A stretch of DNA of 64,000 bases, taken from the NCBI GenBank assembly GCA_017744735.1, contig JAGIAR010000003.1, positions 1-64,000 on the forward strand, written 5' to 3'. The DNA is from Novosphingobium sp. Its GTDB lineage: Bacteria > Pseudomonadota > Alphaproteobacteria > Sphingomonadales > Sphingomonadaceae. This document shows, piece by piece, positions 36,775-45,893 of the stretch. Made by a program: the position numbers and the translations under genes. The notes beneath the pieces were generated by a model, which worked only from the letters and a program-made list of their open reading frames with translations, ran no database searches and was not told the origin of the DNA. How positions within the stretch are numbered: the first letter of the stretch is position 1; every line of letters starts with the position of its first letter.

Positions 36775-37521
36775 TCAGTTGCGGCTATTGCCCATGAAAC
36801 GCAGCAGGAACAGGAACATGTTGATGAAGTCGAGGTAGAGGGTCAGCGCCCCGAGCACCACCGCCTTGCCCGCCATCTGCGAGCCGGCGACATAGCGATA
36901 CTGTTCCTTCAGCCGCTGGGTATCGTAGGCGGTCAGACCCGCGAAAACCAGCACGCCGATGATCCCGATCGCGTAATAGAGCGCCGGCGAGTGCAGGAAC
37001 ATGTTGATCACGCTCGCGATGATGATGCCGATCACGCCCATGATCAGGAAGCTGCCCCAGCCCGAAATGTCCTTCTGGGTGGTGTAGCCATAGAGGCTGA
37101 GGCCCGCGAAGGCACCCGCCGAGGCGAAGAAGGTCGCGGCGATCGAAGCCCCGGTATAGACGAGGAAGATCGTCGACAGCGACACGCCCATCAGCACGGC
37201 ATAGGCCCAGAACAGCGCCTGCAGCGTGCCGGTGCTGAAGCGGTTTGCGCCGAAGCTCATCGCCAAGACGATCCCGAGGGGCGCGAGCATGACCACGAAG
37301 GCGAGTCCGCTGGTCATCACCGGGACGACCAAGCCCGAGTTCGCGAACAGCATCGCGACCAGGCCGGTGAGCAGCACGCCCGAGGCCATGTAGTTGTAGA
37401 TCGACAGCATGTGCTTGCGCAGGCCGGCGTCGAACGTGACGCCTCCGGCAAGCGAGCCGCTGGTGCGGGGAGAAGTGCCGAAGCCCTGCTCGGTACCGCG
37501 GGGTTCGTTCCAAATTGCCAT
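36775..37521 (-). CDS. Bax inhibitor-1/YccA family membrane protein
   Basis: 248 residues from ATG 37521 (GGAG 7 bases upstream). About seven membrane helices are visible from residue 40 onward. Family hallmarks: YNYMASGVLLTGLVAM, GANRFSTGTLQALFWAYAVLMG, the TAYDTQRLKEQYR loop after the sixth helix and a C-terminal LYLDFINMFLFLLRFMGNSRN. The family includes YccA, which modulates the FtsH protease, and YetJ-type proton/calcium channels. Inner membrane location is expected. It is a single-gene unit with a strong terminator downstream. Confidence 0.92.
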   Translation of the reverse strand: MAIWNEPRGTEQGFGTSPRTSGSLAGGVTFDAGLRKHMLSIYNYMASGVLLTGLVAMLFANSGLVVPVMTSGLAFVVMLAPLGIVLAMSFGANRFSTGTLQALFWAYAVLMGVSLSTIFLVYTGASIAATFFASAGAFAGLSLYGYTTQKDISGWGSFLIMGVIGIIIASVINMFLHSPALYYAIGIIGVLVFAGLTAYDTQRLKEQYRYVAGSQMAGKAVVLGALTLYLDFINMFLFLLRFMGNSRN

Positions 37522-37625
37522 TACAAGCTCCATTCCGGCGCCGAGCGACGACAAGCCGGTAGCGCCAATATCGTGGCTGAAGCCCGCTTTTACAAGCGAA
37601 ACCGGCAACGCTTCCTGAACGGACC

Positions 37626-38438
37626 TCAGGAGTTCGCGCGTGCTTCCGCGGCCATTTCGGCGCTGCGGTCGCGCGCGCCGCGCAGCGTGTCCTCGATCAG
37701 CCGGGCGAAGGCTCCACCGCGGTCGAGCACGTCCAGCCCGGCCTGGGTGGTCCCGCCGGGGCTGGCGACGCGCCGGGCGAGCTCACCGGGTGAATGATCG
37801 GAGGATGCGGCCAGCGCGGAGGCGCCCTCGACCATCGACAGGGCGAGCCGCTGCGCCTGCTCGGCGGGCAGGCCGAGCTCGGCAGCGCCCTGCGCAAGCG
37901 CATCGATGAAGCGATAGACAAAGGCCGGACCGGAGCCGGCCAGCGCGGTGACGAGGTCCATCAGGCCCTCGCTCTCGAGCCATTCGGCGGTGCCGAGCGG
38001 TGCCATCAGCGCATCGATCGCGCCCGGCGCCTCGTCCGACAGGCCCGCGCCGACCAGTGCGACCGGCGACTTCCCGAGTGCCGCCGCCAGGTTGGGCATG
38101 ATCCGGACCACCGCCGCGGCGCGCGGAAAGCGCTCGGCCAGCGTTGTGAGTTCGACCCCGGCCAGGATCGAAAGGATCGTCGTTCCCGGCCCGGCGAGCC
38201 GTTCCACCTGCGCCGCGACATCGCCCAGCATCTGCGGCTTCACCCCGAGCAGGATCGCGTCGAAGGCGCCGTCGGCCGGGATTTCGCGCAGCAGGGTTAC
38301 GCCCTCCGGTGCCGTTTCCAGCCTCGGATCGGAGATGGTGAAGCATGCGGCCGGGATGCCGCCCGCGAGCCAGCCGGCGAGCATCGCCCCGCCCATGTTG
38401 CCGCAGCCGATCAGGAGAATGGAGTGGAAACTGTTCAT
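37626..38438 (-). CDS. proC: Pyrroline-5-carboxylate reductase
   Basis: 270 residues from ATG 38438. The Rossmann motif is LLIGCGNMGGAMLAGW (about residues 7-22). Later motifs are LLGVKPQMLGDV, ILSILAGVELTTL, VRIMPNLAAALG and the C-terminal signature ELARRVASPGGTTQAGLDVL. It makes proline from pyrroline-5-carboxylate with NAD(P)H. The long open frame upstream of this start is not conserved sequence. ybjN ends 32 bases upstream on the same strand, so the two form an operon. proB lies in a separate unit. Confidence 0.94.
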   Translation of the reverse strand: MNSFHSILLIGCGNMGGAMLAGWLAGGIPAACFTISDPRLETAPEGVTLLREIPADGAFDAILLGVKPQMLGDVAAQVERLAGPGTTILSILAGVELTTLAERFPRAAAVVRIMPNLAAALGKSPVALVGAGLSDEAPGAIDALMAPLGTAEWLESEGLMDLVTALAGSGPAFVYRFIDALAQGAAELGLPAEQAQRLALSMVEGASALAASSDHSPGELARRVASPGGTTQAGLDVLDRGGAFARLIEDTLRGARDRSAEMAAEARANS

Positions 38439-38470
38439 GGCCAAGCGGTTGGCCCAGCCCCGCGGAAGGG

Positions 38471-38977
38471 TCAAGCCTCTCCGGCCGCATCCACCAGCGC
38501 GCTGGCCAGCGCTTCGGCCGGATTCTTGTCGCCCCACAGCACGAACTGGAATGCGGGATAGAAGCGGTCGCACTCCGCCACCGCGCTTTCGACCGCGAAC
38601 TGCGCCTGGCCAAGGCTCAGCAGCCCGTCGTCGCCAAGCATCAGCCCATGGCGATAGAGCAGCACGCCGCCGTTCGACCAGATGTCGAAATGGCCGAGCC
38701 AGAGCTGTTCGTTGACCAGCGCGAGCAGTTCGAAGGTCTGGCGGCGCTTCGCCTCGGGCACGCGGATATCGGGCAGGCACAGGAGTTGCAGGACCCGGTC
38801 TTCCGAGCGCCAGATCCCGCGAAGCTGATACTTGGTCCAGCTGCCCTGGATCTCGCCGGAAATCTCGTCGTCGCTGACGAATTCGCAGGGCCAGCCGCGC
38901 GCATCGAACAATTGCGCGAGCATGTCGACCGGCGCCGCGTCGTCGCCACCGATTTCCTCTTCGCCCGTTCGCATCAT
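38471..38977 (-). CDS. YbjN domain-containing protein
   Basis: 168 residues from ATG 38977; a second ATG follows immediately. The YbjN/type III secretion chaperone-like fold is suggested by PVDMLAQLFDARGWPCEFV, then RGIWRSEDRVLQLLCLPDI and ELLALVNEQLWLGHFDIW, and AESAVAECDRFYPAFQ-like helices near the end (AVESAVAECDRFYPAFQF). In enterobacteria YbjN affects motility and stress gene expression; the molecular role is unknown. It is co-transcribed with proC, an arrangement that recurs in sphingomonads as far as I recall. No signal peptide or membrane segment is seen. Confidence 0.8.
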   Translation of the reverse strand: MMRTGEEEIGGDDAAPVDMLAQLFDARGWPCEFVSDDEISGEIQGSWTKYQLRGIWRSEDRVLQLLCLPDIRVPEAKRRQTFELLALVNEQLWLGHFDIWSNGGVLLYRHGLMLGDDGLLSLGQAQFAVESAVAECDRFYPAFQFVLWGDKNPAEALASALVDAAGEA

Positions 38978-39146
38978 ACCGTTCTCAAGTTTCGCGGATC
39001 CCGTGCAATCAATGCGTCGCCGCAGCCTTGTGCGGCAATCCGGCCCCCGTGCAGGCTTGGGCAAAACTCGACAAGACTGTTCACAAGTTGTGCAAAAAAC
39101 CGTGCGTTACGATGGTTGCCGGCCGGTTAGGATTCGCCTCTCGCCC

Positions 39147-40826
39147 TTACGGAAGCGGATCGACCGCTTCGCCGTCGTCGCTCGTAAAGACCAGCGGAGT
39201 GATCCCGGCCTTCTTGAGTTTGGCGACGAAGGCGTTGGCTTCCTTTTCGCTTGCGAAGGGGCCGGTCACAAGCCGGCTCGAACGCCCGTACCGGGCCAGG
39301 TAAGGATCGCGGCTGCCGAGCAGCTGCGCGTTTTCGCGCTTGAAGCGGCGCCAGTCGAAGGCCAGCGCGTCGCGGTCGCGGCCGCTCGCCAGCTGCACCC
39401 AGATGCGGCTCGGATTGGTCGGCTTCTTCGGTTTGGCCTCCTTCTTCGGCTCGCGCGCAGTCTTGGCGTCTTTCTTGTCCGCCGCATCCTTGGCTTCGGC
39501 GTCCTTGGCGTCCTTCGCATCCTCGACCGGCTTCGGTGCGTCGCGTGCAGGATCGATCTTGGTGATATCGACCGCACCGGCCGCAGGCACCGCCGCACCC
39601 CTGGCTGCGCCCAGCCCGGCAAAGGCATCGGCCACTCGTGGCCGCTCGACAGGCGCGGTATCGACGGGTTTTTGTTCGACCGGCTTAGCCTCGACCCTCT
39701 TGGCTTCAACCGGCTTGGCTTCGACCGGCTTGGGCCTAATGGGCTTGAGTTCTTCCTGCTTCGGCTCCGGCGTCTTCGGTTCGGTTGGCGGGAGTTCCCG
39801 CGCGCCGGACGGCTTGAGCGAGAACGACGGCACCGGCGCGGTATCGGCCTTCGCCAGGGTGACCACCGCCGAAGGCGGTGGCGCCGCGGGCTTGGGCTTT
39901 TCGCCCAGCGGCTTGCCCGACGGCGTCAGCCGCGCGTCGAGCGCGGTGGATGCCACCGCGACCGGCTTGGCCCCGCTCGCATATTCGGCGATCCGCGGAT
40001 CGTCGTGGCCGATCGCATCCGCTTCGGGGAAGTGGCCGAAAATACCCGCCGCCGCCTGCTGCGCCTTGGTCAGCTTGGGCATGTAGCGCAGATAGGGCGC
40101 GATCCGGTTGGCAAGCGACATCGGCATCACCGCATTCGCGATCGACACTGCCTCCTCCGTCTTGCCGAGCGCGGCCAGCGCGAAAGCCCGGGTCCGGTAG
40201 GCAGCAAGATCGCTGTGCTGCAGCAGCGGCAGCAGTGTGGTCTCCGATCCGTTCCGGTCGCCGCCGATCGCCTGGCTCAGTGCGAGCCAGCGGGTCACAT
40301 CGTCGCTTGGCTTCACCGCCAGCGCCTCGCGGTAATATTGCTGGGCGTGGGCATTGTCGCCGACCAAATCGTAGGCCAGCCCGCGCTGCGCGGCATGCGC
40401 GCCGAGCTTGGCGCCTGCCGCTTCGGCATCGTTGAAATACTGGATCGCCTCGACCGGGCGCTTGCGGTTGACGAGCACCGCGCCCAGCCCCGCCTTGGCT
40501 TCCGCAGCCGACGAGGGCACCGCCTCGGCGCGCGAGAAGAAGCCGATCGCGGCATCGATATTGTCGAGATCGAGCGAGGCCCAGCCCGCCTTGAGCAGGG
40601 CATCGCCATCCTGGCCGTTGGACCCGAGCCGGCGCAGGGCTTCGGAAAGATCGGTCGCAGCCTGGGGCGGGAGCGGCTGGACGACCGGGCGCGAGCGCGG
40701 CACGTCGGGGATCGCGGTTCCGACCGGCGCCGCGTCCGCCTGCGCAAGCGCGGGCATCGCCATGCCGAATGCAAGCGCCGCCGTTAGCGCTCTCGAAGAC
40801 CGGATGATGCTATTTGCCGTCGTCAC
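39147..40826 (-). CDS. Periplasmic TPR and SPOR domain protein
   Basis: 559 residues from GTG 40826, the only reasonable start. A signal peptide ends near residue 29 (MPALAQADA). TPR-like helices span about 55-260 (DALLKAGWASLDLDNIDAAI, GLAYDLVGDNAHAQQYYREA). A long charged linker follows, with KPVEA units repeated around residues 360-390 and a DAKDA-rich patch around 440-460. The C-terminal SPOR domain (about 475-555) reads RIWVQLASGRDRDAL and SRLVTGPFASEKEANAFV. SPOR domains bind glycan strands stripped of peptides at the division septum, so the position just downstream of ftsZ fits a division role. Confidence 0.85.
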   Translation of the reverse strand: MTTANSIIRSSRALTAALAFGMAMPALAQADAAPVGTAIPDVPRSRPVVQPLPPQAATDLSEALRRLGSNGQDGDALLKAGWASLDLDNIDAAIGFFSRAEAVPSSAAEAKAGLGAVLVNRKRPVEAIQYFNDAEAAGAKLGAHAAQRGLAYDLVGDNAHAQQYYREALAVKPSDDVTRWLALSQAIGGDRNGSETTLLPLLQHSDLAAYRTRAFALAALGKTEEAVSIANAVMPMSLANRIAPYLRYMPKLTKAQQAAAGIFGHFPEADAIGHDDPRIAEYASGAKPVAVASTALDARLTPSGKPLGEKPKPAAPPPSAVVTLAKADTAPVPSFSLKPSGARELPPTEPKTPEPKQEELKPIRPKPVEAKPVEAKRVEAKPVEQKPVDTAPVERPRVADAFAGLGAARGAAVPAAGAVDITKIDPARDAPKPVEDAKDAKDAEAKDAADKKDAKTAREPKKEAKPKKPTNPSRIWVQLASGRDRDALAFDWRRFKRENAQLLGSRDPYLARYGRSSRLVTGPFASEKEANAFVAKLKKAGITPLVFTSDDGEAVDPLP

Positions 40827-40886
40827 ACTCGTACTCGCGCCCGCTGCTTAGCGGACAAGTAACCATGTGGGGAAGCCGGTGTGAAC

Positions 40887-40906
40887 GGGGAACGAACGGG
40901 TTCCCC
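40887..40906 (-). terminator. Weak hairpin after ftsZ
   Basis: GGGGAAC (40887-40893) pairs with GTTCCCC (40900-40906) around 6 bases, beginning 26 bases past the ftsZ stop. No U tract follows on the minus strand, so read-through into the SPOR gene is possible. Confidence 0.4.
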
Positions 40907-40932
40907 CGCTTATGCACCGTTACGAGCGCGGC

Positions 40933-42570
40933 CTACTGGTTGTTCTGGCGGCCGAGGAAGCGCGGAATGCTGAGCGAGGGGCCCGAGCCTTCGTCCTCAT
41001 CTTCATCCTCGTCCGGCGCCTTCGCAGCCCCGCGCGAGAGATTGGCCATGCGTTCGAACAAAGTGCTGCCGGCGCCCGGATCGGACCGCGAGGTCGGATC
41101 CGCATCGGCTTCCTCGCCGCTCGAAACCAGCCCGCGGCGACGCCCGCCGCCGAGCTGGACGTTCACCGGATCGTCCTGTCCGGCAAGGCGGCTGGCGTCG
41201 AGCAGCAGCTCGTCCTGCCCGCCCGGTCCCTCGGGAGATTCGGGCGCCTCGAGCGTCAGTTCGAGCGCATCGCCCTCGTCGTGACCCGAGACTTCGCCCC
41301 AGTCGTCCGCCTGGCCGTCGTCGTCTTCCTCCTCCTCGACGGCACCTGTCTGGATGTCGCCGCCGGTGAGCGAGGCGTAGCCGCCGTCGGCGGTTTCGTC
41401 GTAATCCTCCTCGTCACCCTCGTCATACACGGCCGGCTCATAGGCCTGCGGCATCGGGGCGGGCGGTACCGGCGCGGGCGCCGGCTCGGGCGCATAGCTG
41501 GTGGCCGCCAGCTCGTCCTGCGTCGGCAGCGGCAGCACCGGGCGCTTGGGCCCGCGCGGCGTGGAGAAATCGACCGGGCGCGAGGCCTGGTGCGCCATTT
41601 CGGCGGTCTGCTCGATCCCGGTCGCGACCACCGAGACGCGGATCTTGCCCTGGAGATCGGGATTGAACGCCGAGCCCCAGATGATGTTGGCTTCGGGATC
41701 GACCAGTTCGCGGATGTGGTTCGCGGCCTCGTCCACCTCGAGCAGCTTCATGTCGTCGCCGCCGATGATCGAGATGATCACACCCTTGGCGCCCTGCATG
41801 CTCACGCCATCGAGCAGCGGATTGGCGATCGCGCGTTCGGCGGCTTCGAGCGCACGGTTCTCGCCCTCGCCCTCGCCGGTGCCCATCATTGCCTTGCCCA
41901 TCTCGCCCATCACCGAGCGCACGTCGGCAAAGTCGAGGTTGATCAGGCCCGGCATCACCATCAGGTCGGTGATCGAGCGCACGCCCTGCTGCAGCACTTC
42001 GTCGGCCAGCGCGAAAGCCTCCTTGAAGGTGGTTTCGGCCTTGGCGACGAGGAACAGATTCTGGTTCGGAATCACGATCAGCGTGTCGACGTGCTTCTGC
42101 AGCTCCTCGATCCCGGCCTCGGCCGCGCGCATCCGGCGGGTACCTTCGAACAGGAACGGCTTGGTCACCACGCCCACGGTCAGCACGCCCTTGCGGCGCG
42201 CCGCCTCGGCGATCACCGGGGCCGCGCCGGTGCCCGTGCCGCCGCCCATGCCGGCGGCGATGAAGCACATGTTCACGCCGTCGAACGAACGTTCGAGATC
42301 CTCGACCGTCTCTTCGGCCGCCGCGCGCCCGACTTCGGGTCGCGATCCGGCACCAAGGCCCTGGGTGATGTCCGGCCCGAGCTGGATCCGCGTTGCCGCG
42401 GTGGAATTGTTGAGCGCCTGCGCATCGGTGTTGGCGACGATGAAGTCCACGCCTTCGATTTCGGACTCGATCATGTTGGCGATCGCATTGCCGCCCGCAC
42501 CGCCCACGCCGATCACGATGATCCGGGGACGCAGCTCGTCAACCGAAGGGGGGCCGATATTGATGCTCAT
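40933..42570 (-). CDS. ftsZ: Cell division GTPase FtsZ
   Basis: 545 residues, far longer than E. coli FtsZ. The GTPase core (about 15-320) has [17 protein letters not shown], the tubulin signature GGGTGTG (109-115) and the T7 loop NLDFADV with catalytic aspartates D213 and D216. The extra length is an acidic, low-complexity linker (about 345-530) with [12 protein letters not shown] and DEDEDEDEG runs. The C-terminal peptide [12 protein letters not shown], which binds FtsA, is intact. FtsZ polymerises into the division ring at the inner membrane. A 143-base gap separates it from ftsA, the only long gap in the cluster, and should hold its own promoter. Confidence 0.98.
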   Translation of the reverse strand: MSINIGPPSVDELRPRIIVIGVGGAGGNAIANMIESEIEGVDFIVANTDAQALNNSTAATRIQLGPDITQGLGAGSRPEVGRAAAEETVEDLERSFDGVNMCFIAAGMGGGTGTGAAPVIAEAARRKGVLTVGVVTKPFLFEGTRRMRAAEAGIEELQKHVDTLIVIPNQNLFLVAKAETTFKEAFALADEVLQQGVRSITDLMVMPGLINLDFADVRSVMGEMGKAMMGTGEGEGENRALEAAERAIANPLLDGVSMQGAKGVIISIIGGDDMKLLEVDEAANHIRELVDPEANIIWGSAFNPDLQGKIRVSVVATGIEQTAEMAHQASRPVDFSTPRGPKRPVLPLPTQDELAATSYAPEPAPAPVPPAPMPQAYEPAVYDEGDEEDYDETADGGYASLTGGDIQTGAVEEEEDDDGQADDWGEVSGHDEGDALELTLEAPESPEGPGGQDELLLDASRLAGQDDPVNVQLGGGRRRGLVSSGEEADADPTSRSDPGAGSTLFERMANLSRGAAKAPDEDEDEDEGSGPSLSIPRFLGRQNNQ

Positions 42571-42713
42571 CTAAGCTCTCCACGAGGATGCGGCGCATCC
42601 AAGATATGCATTGTTGCACTTGTGCCATATTTGGAATCGCGGGGGCACAGTTTTCCAAGCCTTATCCACAGTGACATTTCGGCCTTCTGTACGGCCTGGG
42701 CGATGCCAAATGG

Positions 42714-44012
42714 TCAGAAATATTCCTTAACCGCCTCGAATACGCGCCGTGCCAGCGCGATTCCGGTTAGCTTGAAGGTGGATTGGTAGCGCGGCCCGAT
42801 CGAGCGGATGTCGACCGGATCGGCCGCGGCATAGAGCACCAGCCCCGCAAGCGTGGAAAAACCGGGCACGCCGTGCGCCTCGGGCAGGCCCCTGAGCGAC
42901 GGCGGCTTGCCAATCCGCACCGGCCGGCCGAGCGCGCCCTGCGCATAGTCGGCGATCCCGGCGAGTTCGGCCCCGCCCCCAGTGAGCACCACCTGCTGTC
43001 CGTTCTGGCCAGTGAAGCCGAGCAACTTCAAGGCCTTGCCGATCTCGCCCACCAGCCGGTCGAGCTGACCGGTGATGACCGAGACCAGCTCCGAGCGCGG
43101 CACGCGGTTCTTGTCATCCGCATGGCGGGCCATCGGCCCGACCTGCTCCTCGCCCGGGCCATTGACCGGAATCAGCTCGCGATGGTCGCTCGGCGCGGCG
43201 ATCGCCGAGCCTGAGACGCATTTGAGCCGTTCGGCCTGGAACCGGCGAATGCCGAAGTGCGACGCGATCGCATCGGTGATGTCGGCCGAGCCGGTCGGGA
43301 TCGCCATCATGCCTAACAGCATCCCTGCGGCGTAAACCGAAACATTGGTGACTTCAGCCCCCAGTTCGATCAACGCAACGCCCAATTCGCGCTCTTCGGC
43401 GCTGAGACAGGCGTAGCCGGCCGCAACCGGCGAGGCGACCACCGCTTCGACCTCGAGATGAGCGTTCTGCACCGCCTCGGTGATATTGCGCACCGGTGCC
43501 CCGTCGGCCAGCATCACATGGATGTCGACTCCGAGCCGCTCGGCATGGAGGCCCTTGGGGTTGGCGACCCCGTGCGCACCGTCAAGCGTGTAATGGGCGG
43601 GCTGCGCGTGCAGCACCATCCGCCCGTCGGGCTCGATCCCGTCGCGCGCGGCGACCAGCAGGTGCTCGATGTCGTCTTCCTCGATCCGGCGCCCGCCGAT
43701 CGGCACCTCGACCTGCGCGATCCGGCTCGCCAGCCCCGCGCCGGAGCAGCCGATCCACACGCTCGATACGCTGGTACCGGCGAGCTTCTCGGCCCGCTCG
43801 ATCGCGTCGCGCACGGCATAGCTGGCCGACTGCATGTCGGTGACATAGCCGCGCTTGATCCCCTGCGCGGCGCGGTGACCGGAGCCGAGCACGACCATCT
43901 CGCCGTTCTCGGTCACACCGGCGATCATTGCCGAGATGCGGAACGAGCCGACGTTGATCGCGCCGAAAACCTTGGTGATGCGGGGGCCGGGGATGCGCGG
44001 GGCGGCTGCCAT
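42714..44012 (-). CDS. ftsA: Cell division protein FtsA
   Basis: 432 residues from ATG 44012, which overlaps the ftsQ stop by one base (TAATG). Actin-like ATPase that tethers FtsZ to the membrane. Motifs: phosphate-1 loop FGAINVGSFRISAMI, SSVWIGCSGAGLASR in subdomain 1C, GVALIELGAEVTNVSVY (phosphate 2) and the adenosine motif QQVVLTGGGAELAGI. The C-terminal amphipathic helix is LARRVFEAVKEYF. All are complete. The frame remains open upstream through ftsQ, but that part is a shadow of ftsQ. Confidence 0.97.
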   Translation of the reverse strand: MAAAPRIPGPRITKVFGAINVGSFRISAMIAGVTENGEMVVLGSGHRAAQGIKRGYVTDMQSASYAVRDAIERAEKLAGTSVSSVWIGCSGAGLASRIAQVEVPIGGRRIEEDDIEHLLVAARDGIEPDGRMVLHAQPAHYTLDGAHGVANPKGLHAERLGVDIHVMLADGAPVRNITEAVQNAHLEVEAVVASPVAAGYACLSAEERELGVALIELGAEVTNVSVYAAGMLLGMMAIPTGSADITDAIASHFGIRRFQAERLKCVSGSAIAAPSDHRELIPVNGPGEEQVGPMARHADDKNRVPRSELVSVITGQLDRLVGEIGKALKLLGFTGQNGQQVVLTGGGAELAGIADYAQGALGRPVRIGKPPSLRGLPEAHGVPGFSTLAGLVLYAAADPVDIRSIGPRYQSTFKLTGIALARRVFEAVKEYF

Positions 44013-44941
44013 TATTCCTGCTGCGCCTCCTCGCTGGGAGCGGTTGCCGGAACCGAGCTGGCCTCCGAACGGCCCGGAATGCGCATGTAGATCCGTTCGG
44101 GCGCGCGCATGTCGAAGCTTGCGACCTTGCCGCCGAGCAGGCGGTTGACCCCGTCGAGCCGGGCGAAGGAGACCAGCGCGTCGGCCGAATCCTTGTCCCC
44201 TTGCGGCAGGGCCAGCACCTGGCCGGTCTTGAAGGTCAGGTTCCAGCGCCGGTTGCCGACCCATTCGGCCCCGGTGACCTGCGCCTTCAGTGCCGGCGCG
44301 GCATCGAGCAACTGGCCGAGCGCCGCGACCTGCTGGCCGGCGCCCGGCCCTTCGATCAGCAACTCGCCCTTGGCATTGGCTTCGGAGATCGGCTCGAGCT
44401 CGTGACCGGTTTCGTCGATCAGCACCAACCGGCCGGGCTTCTTCAGCACCGCGTGGGGCTGCCGCTCGACGATGTCGATCACCAGCGAATCGGGCAGCCG
44501 GCGCGAAACCCGCGCATCCTTGACCCAGCTCAGCTGCAGCAGCTTCTGCCGCACCGCCTCGATGTCGACCAGCGGCATCGCTTGGTCCTTCTGGTCGAGC
44601 GCAGCGTTGTAGACCTTGAGCGCATTCATCCGCTGGACCCCGCGCACATCGATGAACCGCACTTCGAAGCCCGCATCGCCTGCCAGCGTCGCAACCTGCT
44701 GCGCGGCCAGGGCCGGCACTCCCGCGAGGCTCGCGACGAACCACGCGAGCACGACCGCGCCGCCGAGGATCGCCGCGAGGAAAACCCGGTGGAGCTGTTC
44801 CTCGGTGAACGGCAGCCAGCGCATCAGCGCATCGACCACCATCCCGGTGGTGCTGCGCGCCTTGCGGACCTTGCGCGCGTTGTTGCGCGTGGCTGCAGCG
44901 CGGCGGACGCCCTGGGGCTTGCGCTTGATCGTCTGTGCCAA
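44012..44941 (-). CDS. ftsQ: Cell division protein FtsQ
   Basis: 309 residues from TTG 44941, one base after the ddl stop and behind a GGGGGG ribosome site; no ATG is better placed. A basic cytoplasmic tail (about 1-50) precedes one membrane helix (VFLAAILGGAVVLAWFVASL, about 53-72). The POTRA domain begins FEVRFIDVRGVQRMNALKVY. The beta domain includes VKDARVSRRLPDSLVIDIVE and PERIYMRIPG. FtsQ links FtsA/Z to the FtsB/L and FtsW/I complex in the periplasm. The C-terminal tail is Ser/Glu-rich. Confidence 0.94.
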   Translation of the reverse strand: MAQTIKRKPQGVRRAAATRNNARKVRKARSTTGMVVDALMRWLPFTEEQLHRVFLAAILGGAVVLAWFVASLAGVPALAAQQVATLAGDAGFEVRFIDVRGVQRMNALKVYNAALDQKDQAMPLVDIEAVRQKLLQLSWVKDARVSRRLPDSLVIDIVERQPHAVLKKPGRLVLIDETGHELEPISEANAKGELLIEGPGAGQQVAALGQLLDAAPALKAQVTGAEWVGNRRWNLTFKTGQVLALPQGDKDSADALVSFARLDGVNRLLGGKVASFDMRAPERIYMRIPGRSEASSVPATAPSEEAQQE

Positions 44942-44942
44942 G

Positions 44943-45893
44943 CTACCCCCCCTTTGCCTCGTAGAAGGCCAGCGCCTCCGCCACGATCGCCTCGACCAGA
45001 TCGGCGTAATCCATCCCGCAATGCCGCGCCTGCTCGGGCACCAGGCTGAGCGGGGTCATGCCGGGCTGGGTGTTGGTCTCGAGCAGGAACAGGCCTTCCT
45101 CGCCTTTCTCGTCGTCCCAGCGGAAGTCGGAGCGGGTCGCGCCGCGGCAGCCGAGCGCCTTGTGGGCCTTGAGCGCATAGTCCTTGCACAGCTCCGCGAT
45201 CCGCTCGGGGATCTTCGCGGGACAGACGTGCTCGGTCATGCCGTCGGTGTATTTGGCGGTGAAATCGTAGAAGCCCGACTTCGGGACCAGCTCGGTCACG
45301 GTCAGCGCCTTGCCGCCGATCACCGCGGTGGTCAGTTCGTGCCCGCGGATATACGGCTCGGCCACCAGTTCGTCGAATGTCTGCCACGGGCCTTCGGCAT
45401 CACGCCTGATCGGATTGCCGCAATTGCTCTCGGCGGTGACGATCGCCACGCCGACCGAGGAGCCCTCGTTGACCGGCTTGAGCACATAGGGCCGCGCCAG
45501 AGGATCTGCCGCGTAAAGCTCCTCGCTCCTGACCACGCGCCCGCCCGGCATCGGAATGCCGTGGGGCTTGAGGATCAGCTTGGTCAGCTCCTTGTCGATC
45601 GCGATCACCGAGGTCGCGAGGCCCGAATGGGTATAGGGAACGCCCATCAGGTCGAGCATGCCCTGCACCGTGCCGTCTTCGCCCGGCACGCCGTGCAGCG
45701 CGTTGAACACGATGTCCGGCTTCGCCTCCGCGATCCGCGCGGCCACGTCGTGCCCCATGTCGATCAGCGTGACCCGGTGCCCGCGGCTCTCGAGCGCATC
45801 GGCAACGCCGTTGCCGCTCATCAGCGAAACCTCGCGCTCGTTCGCCCAGCCGCCCATCAGCACGACGATGTGGAGTTTGGGGAGGGTGCTCAC
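44943..45893 (-). CDS. ddl: D-alanine-D-alanine ligase
   Basis: 316 residues from GTG 45893, which overlaps the murB stop as GTGA. ATP-grasp enzyme joining two D-alanines for the peptidoglycan stem. Motifs: VLMGGWANEREVSLMSG, NALHGVPGEDGTVQGML, the central VLKPVNEGSSVGV and the C-terminal NTQPGMTPLSLVPEQA, which carries Mg2+ and substrate contacts. The start is fixed by the family-typical KLHIVVLMGG at residues 6-15. One base separates its stop from the TTG of ftsQ. Confidence 0.96.
   Translation of the reverse strand: MSTLPKLHIVVLMGGWANEREVSLMSGNGVADALESRGHRVTLIDMGHDVAARIAEAKPDIVFNALHGVPGEDGTVQGMLDLMGVPYTHSGLATSVIAIDKELTKLILKPHGIPMPGGRVVRSEELYAADPLARPYVLKPVNEGSSVGVAIVTAESNCGNPIRRDAEGPWQTFDELVAEPYIRGHELTTAVIGGKALTVTELVPKSGFYDFTAKYTDGMTEHVCPAKIPERIAELCKDYALKAHKALGCRGATRSDFRWDDEKGEEGLFLLETNTQPGMTPLSLVPEQARHCGMDYADLVEAIVAEALAFYEAKGG

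Noticed and set aside
35746-37797. A 683-residue plus-strand open frame opposite the lipoprotein and Bax inhibitor-1 genes
   Set aside because: It runs through two real genes and a strong terminator, and its composition is rich in Arg, His and Glu without domain signature.
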